A stretch of DNA of 64,000 nt from Curtobacterium sp. VKM Ac-1395 (GTDB lineage Bacteria > Actinomycetota > Actinomycetes > Actinomycetales > Microbacteriaceae), in assembly GCF_015350975.1 (NCBI RefSeq), contig NZ_JADKRX010000002.1:1-64000 (forward strand). The letters are read 5' to 3'. The stretch's first letter is position 1. Each line of letters starts with the position of its first letter. The notes beneath the pieces are model-generated. The model was not told where the DNA came from. It made no database searches and worked only from the letters and a program-made list of their open reading frames with translations. A program made the position numbers and the translations under genes. Of the stretch, positions 25,320 through 33,791 are shown one piece after another.

Positions 25320-26227
25320 CCCTCGCAGCAGACCGACCCCGCGCCTCCGCCCGGTCCCGCGACCGCGCCGTCGACACCAGTGACGTGCGCGTCAAGCGGC
25401 ACACCGGCCCCCGGGTCCGCACGGCGATCCAGGCGCTCGTCATCGCCGTGTGGTGCCTCCTGCCCTTCTACTGGATGATCGTCACGAGCTTCCGGGACGT
25501 CGGGTACACGTTCGACCCGACGCCGTGGTTCACGCACGTGACGCTCGACAACTACGCGACGGCGTTCTCGACGGCCCTCGGCAACCACCTGGGCCGCGCG
25601 CTGCTCAACAGCGTGTTCATCGGCGCGGTCGTGACGGTCATCGCGCTGCTCGTCGGCACCACGGCCGCCTACGCCCTGGCCCGGCTCGAGTTCCGCGGCA
25701 AGTCCCTCATCGCCGGCGCGATCCTGGCCGCGTCGATGTTCCCGGGCGTCGCGCTGATCTCGCCGCTGTTCCAGCTCTTCACCGACATCGGGTGGATGGG
25801 CTCGTACCAGGCGCTGATCCTGCCGAGCATCTCGTTCGTGCTGCCGCTGACGGTCTACACGCTGGCGTCGTTCTTCCGCGAGATGCCGTGGGACCTCGAG
25901 GAGGCCGCCCGGATCGACGGCTGCACCCGCGTGCAGGCGTTCCGCCGGATCATCCTGCCGCTGGCCGCCCCCGCGGTGTTCACGACGGCGATCCTGGCGT
26001 TCATCTCGTCCTGGAACGAGTACCTCATCTCGTCCCAGCTCTCGAGCGACGCCACCCAGCCGGTCACCGTCGCGATCGCGTCCTTCGCCGGGTCCCAGCC
26101 GCACCAGGAGCCGTACACCGCGGTGATGGCCGCGGGGACGATCGTCACGATCCCGCTCGTCATCCTCGTGCTCGTGTTCCAGCGGCGCATCGTGGCGGGG
26201 CTCACCGCCGGCGGCGTGAAGGGCTGA
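25316..26227 (+). CDS. Sugar ABC transporter permease (MalG type)
   Basis: 303-aa partner permease with a short basic N-terminus and about six helices. The EAA loop is EEAARIDGCTRVQAFRRI near residue 196. GTG 25316 overlaps the stop of the MalF-type gene by 4 nt, giving coupled 1:1 synthesis. The segment SWNEYLISSQLSS and the basic C-terminal end are typical of MalG-like proteins. It forms the transmembrane channel with its partner and receives sugar from the lipoprotein. Confidence 0.93.
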   Translation: MTLAADRPRASARSRDRAVDTSDVRVKRHTGPRVRTAIQALVIAVWCLLPFYWMIVTSFRDVGYTFDPTPWFTHVTLDNYATAFSTALGNHLGRALLNSVFIGAVVTVIALLVGTTAAYALARLEFRGKSLIAGAILAASMFPGVALISPLFQLFTDIGWMGSYQALILPSISFVLPLTVYTLASFFREMPWDLEEAARIDGCTRVQAFRRIILPLAAPAVFTTAILAFISSWNEYLISSQLSSDATQPVTVAIASFAGSQPHQEPYTAVMAAGTIVTIPLVILVLVFQRRIVAGLTAGGVKG

Positions 26228-26232
26228 CGGCC

Positions 26233-26514
26233 GTGGCGCTGAAGGCACCCCGTCGCCCGACGGCAGCGATCGAGGAGGCCATGGGCTTCGTCGGCTTCTT
26301 CGGAGTCGTGTTCCTCGTCGTCACCGTCGCCTGCGAGCTGACCGGTCGGCCGGCGCTCGGTTGGGCGCTGACGCTCCTCGTGCTGGTCCTCGTCGTCGTC
26401 GTGCTCGACCGCTGGCGGGTCCGGGTGCTCCGGCGGACGGTGGTGACGTCGGACCCGTCGCCGGCGGCCGTGAGCCGGGTCGCCGCGGGCGCGACGCGCG
26501 CGTCGGACGGCTGA
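26233..26514 (+). CDS. Small two-helix membrane protein
   Basis: 93 aa from GTG 26233, 5 nt after the permease stop. A short amphipathic N-terminus is followed by two hydrophobic segments (about 18-37 and 41-59) separated by ELTGRPALGW, then a basic cytoplasmic tail (DRWRVRVLRR). The position between the permease and the LacI gene suggests a role linked to the importer. I recognise no family. The coding call rests on position, coupling and the membrane pattern. Confidence 0.6.
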   Translation: MALKAPRRPTAAIEEAMGFVGFFGVVFLVVTVACELTGRPALGWALTLLVLVLVVVVLDRWRVRVLRRTVVTSDPSPAAVSRVAAGATRASDG

Positions 26515-26538
26515 CGAGCCTCCCGGTCGGGGCACCGC

Positions 26539-27594
26539 GTGGGGATCCAGGAGATCGCGACCGTCACCGGACTGTCGAAGGCGACGGTGTCCCGCGCACT
26601 GCGCGGGCTGCCGTCGGTGGCGGACACGACCGTCGACCACGTGCGGCGGGTCGCCGACGAGCTCGGGTACGTGCCGAGCTCCGCGGCGGCCGGCCTGGCC
26701 ACCGGACGGCAGCGCGCGGTCGGCGTCGTCGTGCCGGTCATCGACCGGTGGTTCTACGCCAAGGCCATCGGCGGCGTCGACGCGGAGCTGCGCCGGGCCG
26801 GGTACGACCTGGTGCTCTACAACCTCGGCGGCCCGGGCGGTGACCGGGACCGGGCGTTCCGACGGTCCATGCTGCGGCACCGGGTCGACGCGCTCGTGCT
26901 GCTGTCGCTCGTGCTCGACGAGACGGAGCGTTCCGAACTGGAGCTCACCCGGCACCCGATGATCGTGATCGGGGGACCAACTCCCGGACTCCGGAACGTC
27001 GGGGTCGACGACGTCGCGGTCGCGGCCACCGCGGTCGGGCACCTGCTCGGGCTCGGACACCGGCGCATCGCGTACGTCGGCGGGCAGGACGAGGCCGGCA
27101 TGAACGTCGCCGTGCCGTTCCGACGGCGGGACGGGTTCCTCGACGCCATGGCCGGCGCCGGCGTGCACGTGCCGCCGTCGTGGCTGGTGGACGGACGGTT
27201 CTCGTTCGCCGGGGGAGCGGCAGCCGGCGGGCTGCTGCTCGCCGGGTCCGGGTCCGGGTCCGGGGCCAGGGCCGGGGCCGGGGCCGGGTCCGCGTCCGCG
27301 TCGGAGCGTCCCACCGCGGTGTTCTGCGCCTCGGACGAGATGGCGCTCGGGGTGCTGCTCGCGGCGCGGCGGCTCGGGATCGCGGTGCCCGGTGAGCTGT
27401 CCGTGATCGGCATCGACGGACACGAGTACGGCGCTGCCGTGGGTCTGACGACCATCGCGCAGGACCCCGAGGCGCAGGGGCGGACGGCTGCGTGCGCGGT
27501 GCTCGCCGAGGTCGACGGGGCTCGGCCCGGAGTCGTGCCGCCCGCGCTCGCGACGCTGGTGGTGCGGGGGACGACCGGGCCGCCGCCGCGGTAG
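26539..27594 (+). CDS. LacI family transcriptional regulator
   Basis: 351 aa from GTG 26539. The N-terminal helix-turn-helix reads IQEIATVTGLSKATVSRAL, followed by the hinge helix (YVPSSAAAGLATG) that inserts into the minor groove. A periplasmic-binding-protein-like effector domain follows: VGVVVPVIDRWFYAKAIGGV, VDDVAVAATAVGHLLGLGHRRIAYVGG in part, and ASDEMALGVLLAARRLG. A Gly/Ser/Ala-rich insert at about 235-254 is encoded by ggtccg-type microsatellite DNA (27240-27300) and is not usual for the family. It closes the sugar importer operon and probably represses it via the palindromes at 22669 and 22731. Confidence 0.92.
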   Translation: MGIQEIATVTGLSKATVSRALRGLPSVADTTVDHVRRVADELGYVPSSAAAGLATGRQRAVGVVVPVIDRWFYAKAIGGVDAELRRAGYDLVLYNLGGPGGDRDRAFRRSMLRHRVDALVLLSLVLDETERSELELTRHPMIVIGGPTPGLRNVGVDDVAVAATAVGHLLGLGHRRIAYVGGQDEAGMNVAVPFRRRDGFLDAMAGAGVHVPPSWLVDGRFSFAGGAAAGGLLLAGSGSGSGARAGAGAGSASASERPTAVFCASDEMALGVLLAARRLGIAVPGELSVIGIDGHEYGAAVGLTTIAQDPEAQGRTAACAVLAEVDGARPGVVPPALATLVVRGTTGPPPR

Positions 27595-27869
27595 GGCGTG
27601 GGCGTGGGGTGCCGGGGCCGTGGCGGGGGTTCCAGGGTCGGGGCCGTGGCCGTGGCCGTGGCGCGGGACGGCGTCGCACAACCGAGGTCGGCTCGCGCCA
27701 CCGAAGACCGTGGTTCGAGCCGACGCTCGTGGTGCGGGGCCAGCCAGCGCCACGGAGGCCGCAGGCAGCCCCGCGGCCGCCCGCCGCGCGCACGCTCGCC
27801 AGCCGCAGGCCGTCCCGCGGCCGCCCGCCGCGCGTCCGCCCCGCGTCCGCCCCGCGTACGCTCGCCCGC
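27595..27869. other. 275-bp GC-rich spacer with short direct repeats
   Basis: No gene supported. It contains imperfect direct repeats of gcaggc...ccgcggccgcccgccgcgcg (about 27760-27790 and 27806-27836) and gcggt/gtggc runs. TACGCT at 27857-27862 lies 7 nt before the ATG of the next gene and is its likely -10 box. Confidence 0.5.
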
Positions 27870-28499
27870 ATGGAGGTCACCAAGCTCGAGCACGCCTGCC
27901 AGGTCGTCACCATCGGCGACGCCCGCCTGGTGATCGACCCCGGCGGCTTCACCCGCCCGGTCGAGGCCACCGGAGTCGTCGCCGTCGTCGTCACCCACGA
28001 GCACCCCGACCACGTCACGCCCGAACAGGTCGCCGGGATCCTCGGGCGCAACCCCGGCGCCGTCGTCCTCGGCCCGGCCGGGGTCGCCCGGGTGCTGCCC
28101 GACGTCGCCGTCGAGGTCGTCACCGACGGCGACCACCGCACGGTCGGCCCGTTCGAGCTCACCTTCCACGGCACCCGCCACAACGTCATCCACAGCTCGG
28201 TCCCCGTCGTCGACAACACCGGGGTGCTGGTCAACGAGCGCCTCTTCCACCCCGGCGACGCCTACACGGTCCCCGACGTACCCGTGGAGGTCCTCGCCGC
28301 ACCCGTCGGCGCCCCGTGGCTCAAGGTCGCCGAGATGATGGACTTCGTCGCCGCCGTCGCACCCCGCCGCGCGTACCCGGTGCACGAGGCCACCCTCTCC
28401 GACGTCGGCTTCGCCATGCACCTCGGCCGGCTCCGCGAGGCGGTGGCCCCGACCGGCTCGGTCGTCGTGCTCGCGCCCGGCGAGTCGCTCACGATCTGA
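27870..28499 (+). CDS. MBL-fold metallo-hydrolase
   Basis: 209-aa metallo-beta-lactamase-fold protein beginning MEVTKLEHACQVV, with dinuclear metal motif THEHPDHV near residue 47, GTRHNVIH near 101 and HPGDAY near 129. It resembles the UlaG/YtnP-like L-ascorbate-lactonase or general MBL hydrolase group; the substrate is unknown. ATG 27870 follows TACGCT by 7 nt, so the transcript is probably leaderless. Its last 238 nt are antisense to the open 3' extension of the DUF72 gene. Confidence 0.85.
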   Translation: MEVTKLEHACQVVTIGDARLVIDPGGFTRPVEATGVVAVVVTHEHPDHVTPEQVAGILGRNPGAVVLGPAGVARVLPDVAVEVVTDGDHRTVGPFELTFHGTRHNVIHSSVPVVDNTGVLVNERLFHPGDAYTVPDVPVEVLAAPVGAPWLKVAEMMDFVAAVAPRRAYPVHEATLSDVGFAMHLGRLREAVAPTGSVVVLAPGESLTI

Positions 28500-29464
28500 C
28501 GCTGGTCACCACCAGGACAGCCGGGAGGCGCGGCCCAGCACCGCCAGTCGGCCCGGCTCCGTCGGTCGGCCCGGCTCCGCAGGCGCTCGCCGACGATCCG
28601 GTCGAGGGCGAGCGCGTCCCAGGGGGCGTGGCGCTCGGCGTCGTTGTCGAAGAAGACGTAGGTGTCCCGTCCGGCGTCGAGGTGCTCGAGGACCGTCGTC
28701 GCCCACGTGCCGAGCGCCTGCGCGAAGTAGCCGTCGTGGTACGTCCTGGGCGCTCCGTGCAGCCGGAGGTACGCGATCGGTGCACCGGTGTCGTGCCGGT
28801 GCCGCGGGAAGTCGCCGGCGTGTGAGTCCACGAGTGCGACGCGGTGACGACGGAGGACCTCGAGGTGCTCGTCGGTGACGGCGTCCGCCGCGGCTGACCG
28901 GATCTCGAGCGCGTGCTGGATGGTCGTCTGCGGGGCGACGACCGGGTCCACCGAGGCCGTCGGCACCTTGTCGTCGTGCTGTGCGGCGAGCGCCGCGGCG
29001 GCAGCGTGGGTCGTCGGGAGCTCCGCGAGGAAGGTGTCGAGGAGCTCGGGGCTCGGCGCCAGACGCTCGGGCAGCTGCCAGAGCACGGGGCCGAGCGTGT
29101 CGCCGAGCTCGAGCGGCCCCGAGGCGAAGAAGTTCGCCAGCGCCGTGTGCACGTGCCGGAGCCGGAGCATGTGGGTCACGTACCGTCCGCCCTTGACCGC
29201 GAACCGGAAGGGCTGGGCGCCCGTCACCGTCCGCCAGGCGCGGTACCGCTCCGGCCGTTGCAGGGAGTAGAAGGAGCCGTTCAGCTCGACCGTCGGGAAG
29301 CGCTCCGCGACGTGCTCCAGCCACCGGCGCTTCGCGAGGCGCTCCGGGTAGAAGTCGCCGCGCCAGCCGTCGTACTGCCAGCCGGACAGCCCGATGCGGA
29401 GCATGGCCGGACGGACGCCGTCGACGCGGACCGCGTGTGCGCGGGCGTCCCGGTCCACCGTCAT
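28262..29464 (-). CDS. DUF72 (YecE-like) TIM-barrel protein with aberrant C-terminal extension
   Basis: The DUF72 domain begins RIGLSGWQYDGWRGDFYPE (about residue 22) and includes ELNGSFYSLQ, FRFAVKGGRYVTH, AYLRLHG and DTYVFFDNDAERHAPWDAL, ending near residue 300. The frame then continues about 100 residues rich in Ser, Thr and Arg, entirely antisense to the MBL gene. This tail has no DUF72 counterpart and looks like read-through after loss of the native stop. An 18-bp tandem duplication (tcggcccggctccg core, about 28548-28583) and a lone palindrome arm (28521-28533) lie at the junction. Start ATG 29464 is preferred; ATG 29404 is possible. The biochemical role of DUF72 is not established. Confidence 0.78.
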   Translation of the reverse strand: MTVDRDARAHAVRVDGVRPAMLRIGLSGWQYDGWRGDFYPERLAKRRWLEHVAERFPTVELNGSFYSLQRPERYRAWRTVTGAQPFRFAVKGGRYVTHMLRLRHVHTALANFFASGPLELGDTLGPVLWQLPERLAPSPELLDTFLAELPTTHAAAAALAAQHDDKVPTASVDPVVAPQTTIQHALEIRSAAADAVTDEHLEVLRRHRVALVDSHAGDFPRHRHDTGAPIAYLRLHGAPRTYHDGYFAQALGTWATTVLEHLDAGRDTYVFFDNDAERHAPWDALALDRIVGERLRSRADRRSRADWRCWAAPPGCPGGDQRQIVSDSPGASTTTEPVGATASRSRPRCMAKPTSERVASCTGYARRGATAATKSIISATLSHGAPTGAARTSTGTSGTV

Positions 29465-29519
29465 CGATCCACCGTAGGCGCTCGCCGCACCGTGGCGCAC
29501 CCGGGCGACACACCGCGTT

Positions 29520-29548
29520 TTGGCAGGCTGCGCCGCTTGTGCCATACT
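29520..29548 (+). promoter_or_regulatory. Promoter of tRNA-Glu genes
   Basis: ttggca (29520-29525), a 17-nt spacer and catact (29543-29548), with the first tRNA starting 17 nt downstream. Spacing and box quality fit a strong housekeeping promoter. Confidence 0.7.
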
Positions 29549-29565
29549 TGTCGAGTTGTCGGAAC

Positions 29566-29641
29566 GGCCCCATCGTATAGCGGCCTAGTACGCTGCCCTC
29601 TCACGGCGGTAACGCGGGTTCGAATCCCGCTGGGGTCACCA
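29566..29641 (+). tRNA. tRNA-Glu(CTC), copy 1
   Basis: Acceptor ggcccca pairs with tggggtc, discriminator A, encoded CCA at 29639-29641. The anticodon stem ctgcc/ggcgg surrounds the loop ctctcac, so the anticodon is CTC (reads GAG). T-arm gcgggttcgaatcccgc is canonical. Confidence 0.95.
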
Positions 29642-29702
29642 CAGGTGACTTGCTCCGAGTCCGACAACAGGCATGGGAACACTGTTCCTCCGTGCCAGCC
29701 GC

Positions 29703-29778
29703 GGCCCCATCGTATAGCGGCCTAGTACGCTGCCCTCTCACGGCGGTAACGCGGGTTCGAATCCCGCTGGGGTCACCA
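29703..29778 (+). tRNA. tRNA-Glu(CTC), copy 2
   Basis: Identical to the copy at 29566, including the encoded CCA (29776-29778), after a 61-nt spacer. It is probably processed from one precursor transcript. Confidence 0.95.
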
Positions 29779-29780
29779 GC

Positions 29781-29816
29781 ACGAAGGCCCCCGCCGGATC
29801 CGGCGGGGGCCTTCGT
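29781..29816. terminator. Terminator after tRNA-Glu
   Basis: 36-bp perfect palindrome (acgaaggcccccgccgga and its complement). It starts 2 nt after the CCA and lies 15 nt before the stop of the convergent GH76 gene, so it may serve both directions. Confidence 0.88.
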
Positions 29817-29831
29817 CTTCTGCTCCTGCGG

Positions 29832-31370
29832 TCAGAGCGAGACCGTGATGCGGTCCAGGTTGAGGTAGTTCCCGCTGTCGGTGGTGTTGCTGATCGCCAC
29901 CGGGTTCGAGCCGGTGCCGAGCTGCACGGGCACCGTGACCGTGGCCCATGTCGACCACGAGCCGGTCGCCGGGAAGGTGACGGTGACCGGTGTACCACCG
30001 CCGACGCTCACGGTCCGGGTCGCAGTCCCGGCCGCCGCCGCGTACCGGAGCGTGAGCGTGTGCGTCCCGGCTGCGGCGACGTTCACGTGGGCGGTCGCCG
30101 TCGTGCCTGTGGCGTTCCACCCCGCGAGGTAGCCGCGACCGGTGAACCCGGCGTTCGACGACTCGCTCCCGATGCCCGGGTGGTCGACGTTCTCGGCCTG
30201 GTACACACCGTCGCCCTGCACCACGGCGGTGGAGCCGTCGGGCGTGGCCTGCTGCAGCACCGCGACGGTCGCCGACGCCGCGAGGGACTGTTGCGGTGAC
30301 GCGGCGATCGACGGCGTCGGCGCTGTCCAGTCGGGTCCCCCGATCCGCTCGGGCGAGACGTGCGCGGCCGCCTGGGACGCGTTCGCGGTCAGCACTGCTT
30401 CGTACTGCGTCTGTCCGGCGTCGTCGATCAGGTCTCGGATGTCCCGCGTGAGGATGGCTTTGAAGCCCTGCGTGTCGCTCGAGCCCTCGTTGACGAAGGT
30501 GCCGGCGACGGTCAGGTTCGCGATCGCCCAGTCCACCGACCGGGTGGCGGCGGTGAGGTACTGCTGGTCGTTCGTGAGCAGGTACATCTGCAGGGCGGCC
30601 CCGGCGTACTGCCCCTGGTTGTAGGTCCAGTCGTAGTCGGTGAACTGCCCGGTGCCGCTGACGTGGTCCCGGATGTGCCCGTTCCGGTCGAAGTCGGTCT
30701 GCAGCCATGCGAAGAGGCGTTCGGCCGTGTCCCGGTAGGTCGTGTCGCCGGTCGCCGCGTAGAGCCGGAGCGCGGTCTGCACGGCGGTGCCGTTCGTCGC
30801 GACGTTCTTCTCGTTCTTGCTCCCGTCGCCGACGTCGACGTTCTTCCACCAGATGCCGCCACCGTACGTGGAGTCCTCGTACTGAGCGATGAACCCGAAG
30901 ATGTCCTCCGACTCGTCGAGGAACCGCTGCTCGCCGGTGAGCTCGTACGCGCGGACTGCGCCTCGTGCCCACCAGCCCATGTCGTCGTTCCAGTCGTTCT
31001 GCCGGAAGTCCGGGTACGCCGCCTGCCAGCCGTCGAACACGTCGTCGATCATCTGCCGGCTCGCCGCGTCGTGGGTGCGTTCGTAGCGGTCCATCACCGC
31101 CTCCCAGTTCTGGGCCTCCCACCAGTAGTCGGTGTACAGCCCGCCCTGCGGGCCGACCGCGTGCTCCTGGTGGACCTGCCGGTCGCTGTAGGTGGTGAAG
31201 TACTTCGCGTCCGCGTCCCAGTAGGTGGCGACGAACGCGTCGTACGCGTCCGTCGCCTGCGTGGTCGTCAGGGCGGAGGCTCGGCCAGGGTCGGTCGCGA
31301 TGCCCACGCCGGTGAGCGTGGCCGTCGCGACGGCGCCGGTCACGAGCAGGCTGACGAGTCTGTGCTGCAT
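29832..31370 (-). CDS. Secreted GH76 alpha-1,6-mannanase with C-terminal CBM
   Basis: 512 aa. A signal peptide (about 1-32) precedes an (alpha/alpha)6-barrel GH76 domain (about 35-370). The catalytic-type Asp pair is in NDWNDDMGWWARGA near residue 127, with DWTYNQGQYAGAALQMY near 250 characteristic of the family. A beta-sandwich CBM6/35-like module (about 385-512) starts VYQAENVDHPGIGSESSNAGF and ends NYLNLDRITVSL. GH76 enzymes are endo-acting on alpha-1,6-mannan backbones such as those of yeast and fungal cell walls. ATG 31370 is preceded by gaaggag. It is divergent from the uptake and exo-mannosidase operon and would supply it with oligosaccharides. Confidence 0.93.
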   Translation of the reverse strand: MQHRLVSLLVTGAVATATLTGVGIATDPGRASALTTTQATDAYDAFVATYWDADAKYFTTYSDRQVHQEHAVGPQGGLYTDYWWEAQNWEAVMDRYERTHDAASRQMIDDVFDGWQAAYPDFRQNDWNDDMGWWARGAVRAYELTGEQRFLDESEDIFGFIAQYEDSTYGGGIWWKNVDVGDGSKNEKNVATNGTAVQTALRLYAATGDTTYRDTAERLFAWLQTDFDRNGHIRDHVSGTGQFTDYDWTYNQGQYAGAALQMYLLTNDQQYLTAATRSVDWAIANLTVAGTFVNEGSSDTQGFKAILTRDIRDLIDDAGQTQYEAVLTANASQAAAHVSPERIGGPDWTAPTPSIAASPQQSLAASATVAVLQQATPDGSTAVVQGDGVYQAENVDHPGIGSESSNAGFTGRGYLAGWNATGTTATAHVNVAAAGTHTLTLRYAAAAGTATRTVSVGGGTPVTVTFPATGSWSTWATVTVPVQLGTGSNPVAISNTTDSGNYLNLDRITVSL

Positions 31371-31422
31371 GGGATCTCCTTCGATCCGAGGTCCGATCCA
31401 CCCTGCCGCGTGCAGGCGCAAA

Positions 31423-31496
31423 AAGTATACTTGAACTACTTCTTGCGTGGATTCGACGAATCCCTATAGTTGGAGCAGTACCAGTGAAAGTCAAGG
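31423..31496. promoter_or_regulatory. Overlapping divergent promoters with 15-bp palindromic operator
   Basis: Rightward: ttgcgt (31443-31448), 16 nt, tatagt (31465-31470), serving the GH125 gene. Leftward: TTGACT (complement of 31489-31494), 17 nt, AACTAT (complement of 31466-31471), serving the GH76 gene. The -10 boxes overlap face to face. The perfect palindrome ggattcgacgaatcc (31449-31463) fills the rightward spacer and lies at the leftward start site. A second palindrome, aagtatactt, is at 31423-31432. One bound regulator could block both operons. Confidence 0.65.
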
Positions 31497-31503
31497 GAGC
31501 AAC

Positions 31504-32811
31504 GTGGCTCAGATACATGCAGACCTCGTGGGCAGGGTCGCCCAGCAGGTCGAGGACCGGATGGGGGCCGACGTCGGCGCGGTGTTTGCGAACTGCTTCG
31601 CGAACACCCTGTCGACGACGATGACGGCCATGCCGGACGGAACGACCTTCATGGTCACCGGCGACATCCCGGCGATGTGGCTGCGCGACTCGACCGCTCA
31701 GCTCACGCCGTACCTGCACTTCGTCGCCGATGACGAGGCGCTCGCCGACACCGTGGCGTCGGTGTCACGGCGGCAGCTCGAGTACGTCCTCGTCGACCCC
31801 TACGCCAACGCCTTCAACCGCACGCCCGATGGTGCCGGTCATGCCGACGACGACACGGCGATGGACCCGTGGGTCTGGGAGCGCAAGTACGAGATCGACT
31901 CGCTCTGCTACCCGATCCGCCTTGCGTACGACCTCTGGGCGCGCACCGGGCGGACCGACCACCTCGACCGGTTCGCCGAGGTCGCTGCTGCGGTGATCGC
32001 GCTCTGGACCGTCGAGCAGGACCACGAGGCAGGCTCGCCGTACCGGTTCGAACGACCAGACCCACTGCTGCCGAGTGACACGCTCGTCCGCCAGGGACGC
32101 GGCCCGCGCACCGTGCGGACCGGTCTGACCTGGAGTGCGTTCCGGCCGAGCGACGACGCGACGACCCTGGGCTTCAACGTCCCGGGGAACGCGTTCGCCG
32201 TCACCGAGCTGCGACACGTCGCCGAACTCGGCGCGGCGGTGCTCGACGACGAGGACCTGGCACGGCGGGCGACAGCCCTCGCCGACGAGATCGACCACGC
32301 CATCCGGACACACGGCGTGGTCCACCACCCCGACCACGGCGCGGTCCTGGCCTACGAGGTCGACGGCACCGGGGACGCCCTGCTCATGGACGACGCGAAC
32401 GTCCCGAGCCTGCTGTCCCTGCCGGTCCTCGGGTGGTGCGACCGCGACGACCCGCTGTACCGGCGCACCCGTGCCGCCGTGCTCTCGCCCACGAACCCGT
32501 ACTGGTTCAGCGGGGCGGCCGGCAGCGGCATCGGCAGCCCGCACACACCCGGCCGCAACGTCTGGCCGATCGCCCTCGCCGTCCAGGGGCTCACCGCCAC
32601 CGACGCCGACGAACGGGACCACGTCCTGCGGCAGCTGTGTGCGACCCACGCCGGGACACAGCTCATGCACGAGTCCTTCGACGTCGACGACCCTGCCACC
32701 TACACCCGTCCCTGGTTCTCCTGGGCCAACGCGATGTTCTGCGAGTTCGTGCTCGACCTCGCCGGCCTGCGCACCACCGCGGCACCGGTGCCCGATCGGA
32801 GCGCCCGATGA
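31504..32811 (+). CDS. GH125 exo-alpha-1,6-mannosidase
   Basis: 435 aa with no signal peptide, so cytoplasmic. GH125 hallmarks: GDIPAMWLRDSTAQ near residue 53, WSAFRPSDD near 208, MDDANVPSLLSLP near 295 and NPYWFSG near 328. Family members are metal-independent inverting enzymes that remove alpha-1,6-linked mannose from the non-reducing end. GTG 31504 has aagggag 5-11 nt upstream, while the frame extends further back into the promoter. It leads the operon 31504-37097 and overlaps the permease start by 4 nt. It would degrade mannooligosaccharides after import. Confidence 0.93.
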   Translation: MAQIHADLVGRVAQQVEDRMGADVGAVFANCFANTLSTTMTAMPDGTTFMVTGDIPAMWLRDSTAQLTPYLHFVADDEALADTVASVSRRQLEYVLVDPYANAFNRTPDGAGHADDDTAMDPWVWERKYEIDSLCYPIRLAYDLWARTGRTDHLDRFAEVAAAVIALWTVEQDHEAGSPYRFERPDPLLPSDTLVRQGRGPRTVRTGLTWSAFRPSDDATTLGFNVPGNAFAVTELRHVAELGAAVLDDEDLARRATALADEIDHAIRTHGVVHHPDHGAVLAYEVDGTGDALLMDDANVPSLLSLPVLGWCDRDDPLYRRTRAAVLSPTNPYWFSGAAGSGIGSPHTPGRNVWPIALAVQGLTATDADERDHVLRQLCATHAGTQLMHESFDVDDPATYTRPWFSWANAMFCEFVLDLAGLRTTAAPVPDRSAR

Positions 32812-33791
32812 GCGTCGTCACGACCCCCGAGGAGCAGGCCGTCGTCGCGGGCGAAGCCGATGATGCCCTCGACGTCGCGTCCCCGAAGCGGCGGCGGGTA
32901 GAACGGGGGAGCGGCGTCAGCGCGACGCGCAAGCAGCAGACCCGTGCGGCCTGGGTGTTCCTCGCGCTGCCGGGTCTCCTGTTCCTGCTGTTCACGGCGT
33001 GCCCGGTCGTCATCGCCGCCGTCGTGAGCCTGAGCGACTACGCCGTCATCGGGCCGCTCACCTGGACCGGGTTCGACAACTACGTCCGCATCGCCTCCGA
33101 CCCGTTCTTCTGGATCGCGCTCCGCAACACCGTGCTCTACACGGTGCTGTACGTGCCGCTCGGCCTCGTCATCGCGATGGCCACCGCGCTGCTGCTCAAC
33201 CGCAGCGCCCGCAGCGCGCGCGTCTTCCGCACGCTGTTCTACATCCCGGTCGTCTCGTCCACCGTGGCGACCGCGACGATCTGGTACTGGGTGCTCAACC
33301 CGCAGCACGGCTTGCTGAACGAGGCGCTGAGCTGGTTCGGCATCAACGGACCGGCCTGGCTCTACGACTCCCACTGGGCCATGTCCGCGATCGTCATGAT
33401 GAGCGTGTGGGCCGGCTTCGGCGGCAACATGATGATCTTCCTCGGCGGGCTGCAGGGCGTGTCGCCGGACCTCCGCGAAGCAGCACGCCTCGACGGCGCG
33501 AACGCCTGGCAGGTCTTCCGGTACGTCGTCGTGCCGAGCATCCGACGAACCACGTTCCTCGTCTCGACACTGCTCATCATCAACGCGTTCCAGGTCTTCG
33601 ACCAGGCGTACGTGCTCACCAAGGGCGGTCCGGGCAACTCCACCGTCACGATCGTCTACTACATCTACGACCGCGGGTTCGGGTCGCTGCAGATGGGCTA
33701 CGCGTCCGCGCTCTCGTTCATCCTGTTCGTGGTCATCCTCGCGTTCTCCCTCGTCAACGCCCGCCTCACGAACCGGGACACCGAACGATGA
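32808..33791 (+). CDS. Mannooligosaccharide ABC permease (MalF type)
   Basis: 327 aa. About 48 cytoplasmic residues with a basic patch (SPKRRRVERG) precede six predicted helices. The EAA loop reads REAARLDGANAWQVFRYV near residue 224. ATG 32808 overlaps the GH125 stop (ATGA), and its own stop overlaps the next ATG by 4 nt. It pairs with the MalG-type gene. The ligand is inferred from the surrounding mannan enzymes. The locus has no ATPase. Confidence 0.92.
   Translation: MSVVTTPEEQAVVAGEADDALDVASPKRRRVERGSGVSATRKQQTRAAWVFLALPGLLFLLFTACPVVIAAVVSLSDYAVIGPLTWTGFDNYVRIASDPFFWIALRNTVLYTVLYVPLGLVIAMATALLLNRSARSARVFRTLFYIPVVSSTVATATIWYWVLNPQHGLLNEALSWFGINGPAWLYDSHWAMSAIVMMSVWAGFGGNMMIFLGGLQGVSPDLREAARLDGANAWQVFRYVVVPSIRRTTFLVSTLLIINAFQVFDQAYVLTKGGPGNSTVTIVYYIYDRGFGSLQMGYASALSFILFVVILAFSLVNARLTNRDTER

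Noticed and set aside
24297-27594. A sugar ABC ATPase hidden in the first importer operon
   Set aside because: All six frames around 22.8-27.6 kb lack a Walker A/LSGGQ pair. The small gene at 26233 is a two-helix membrane protein.
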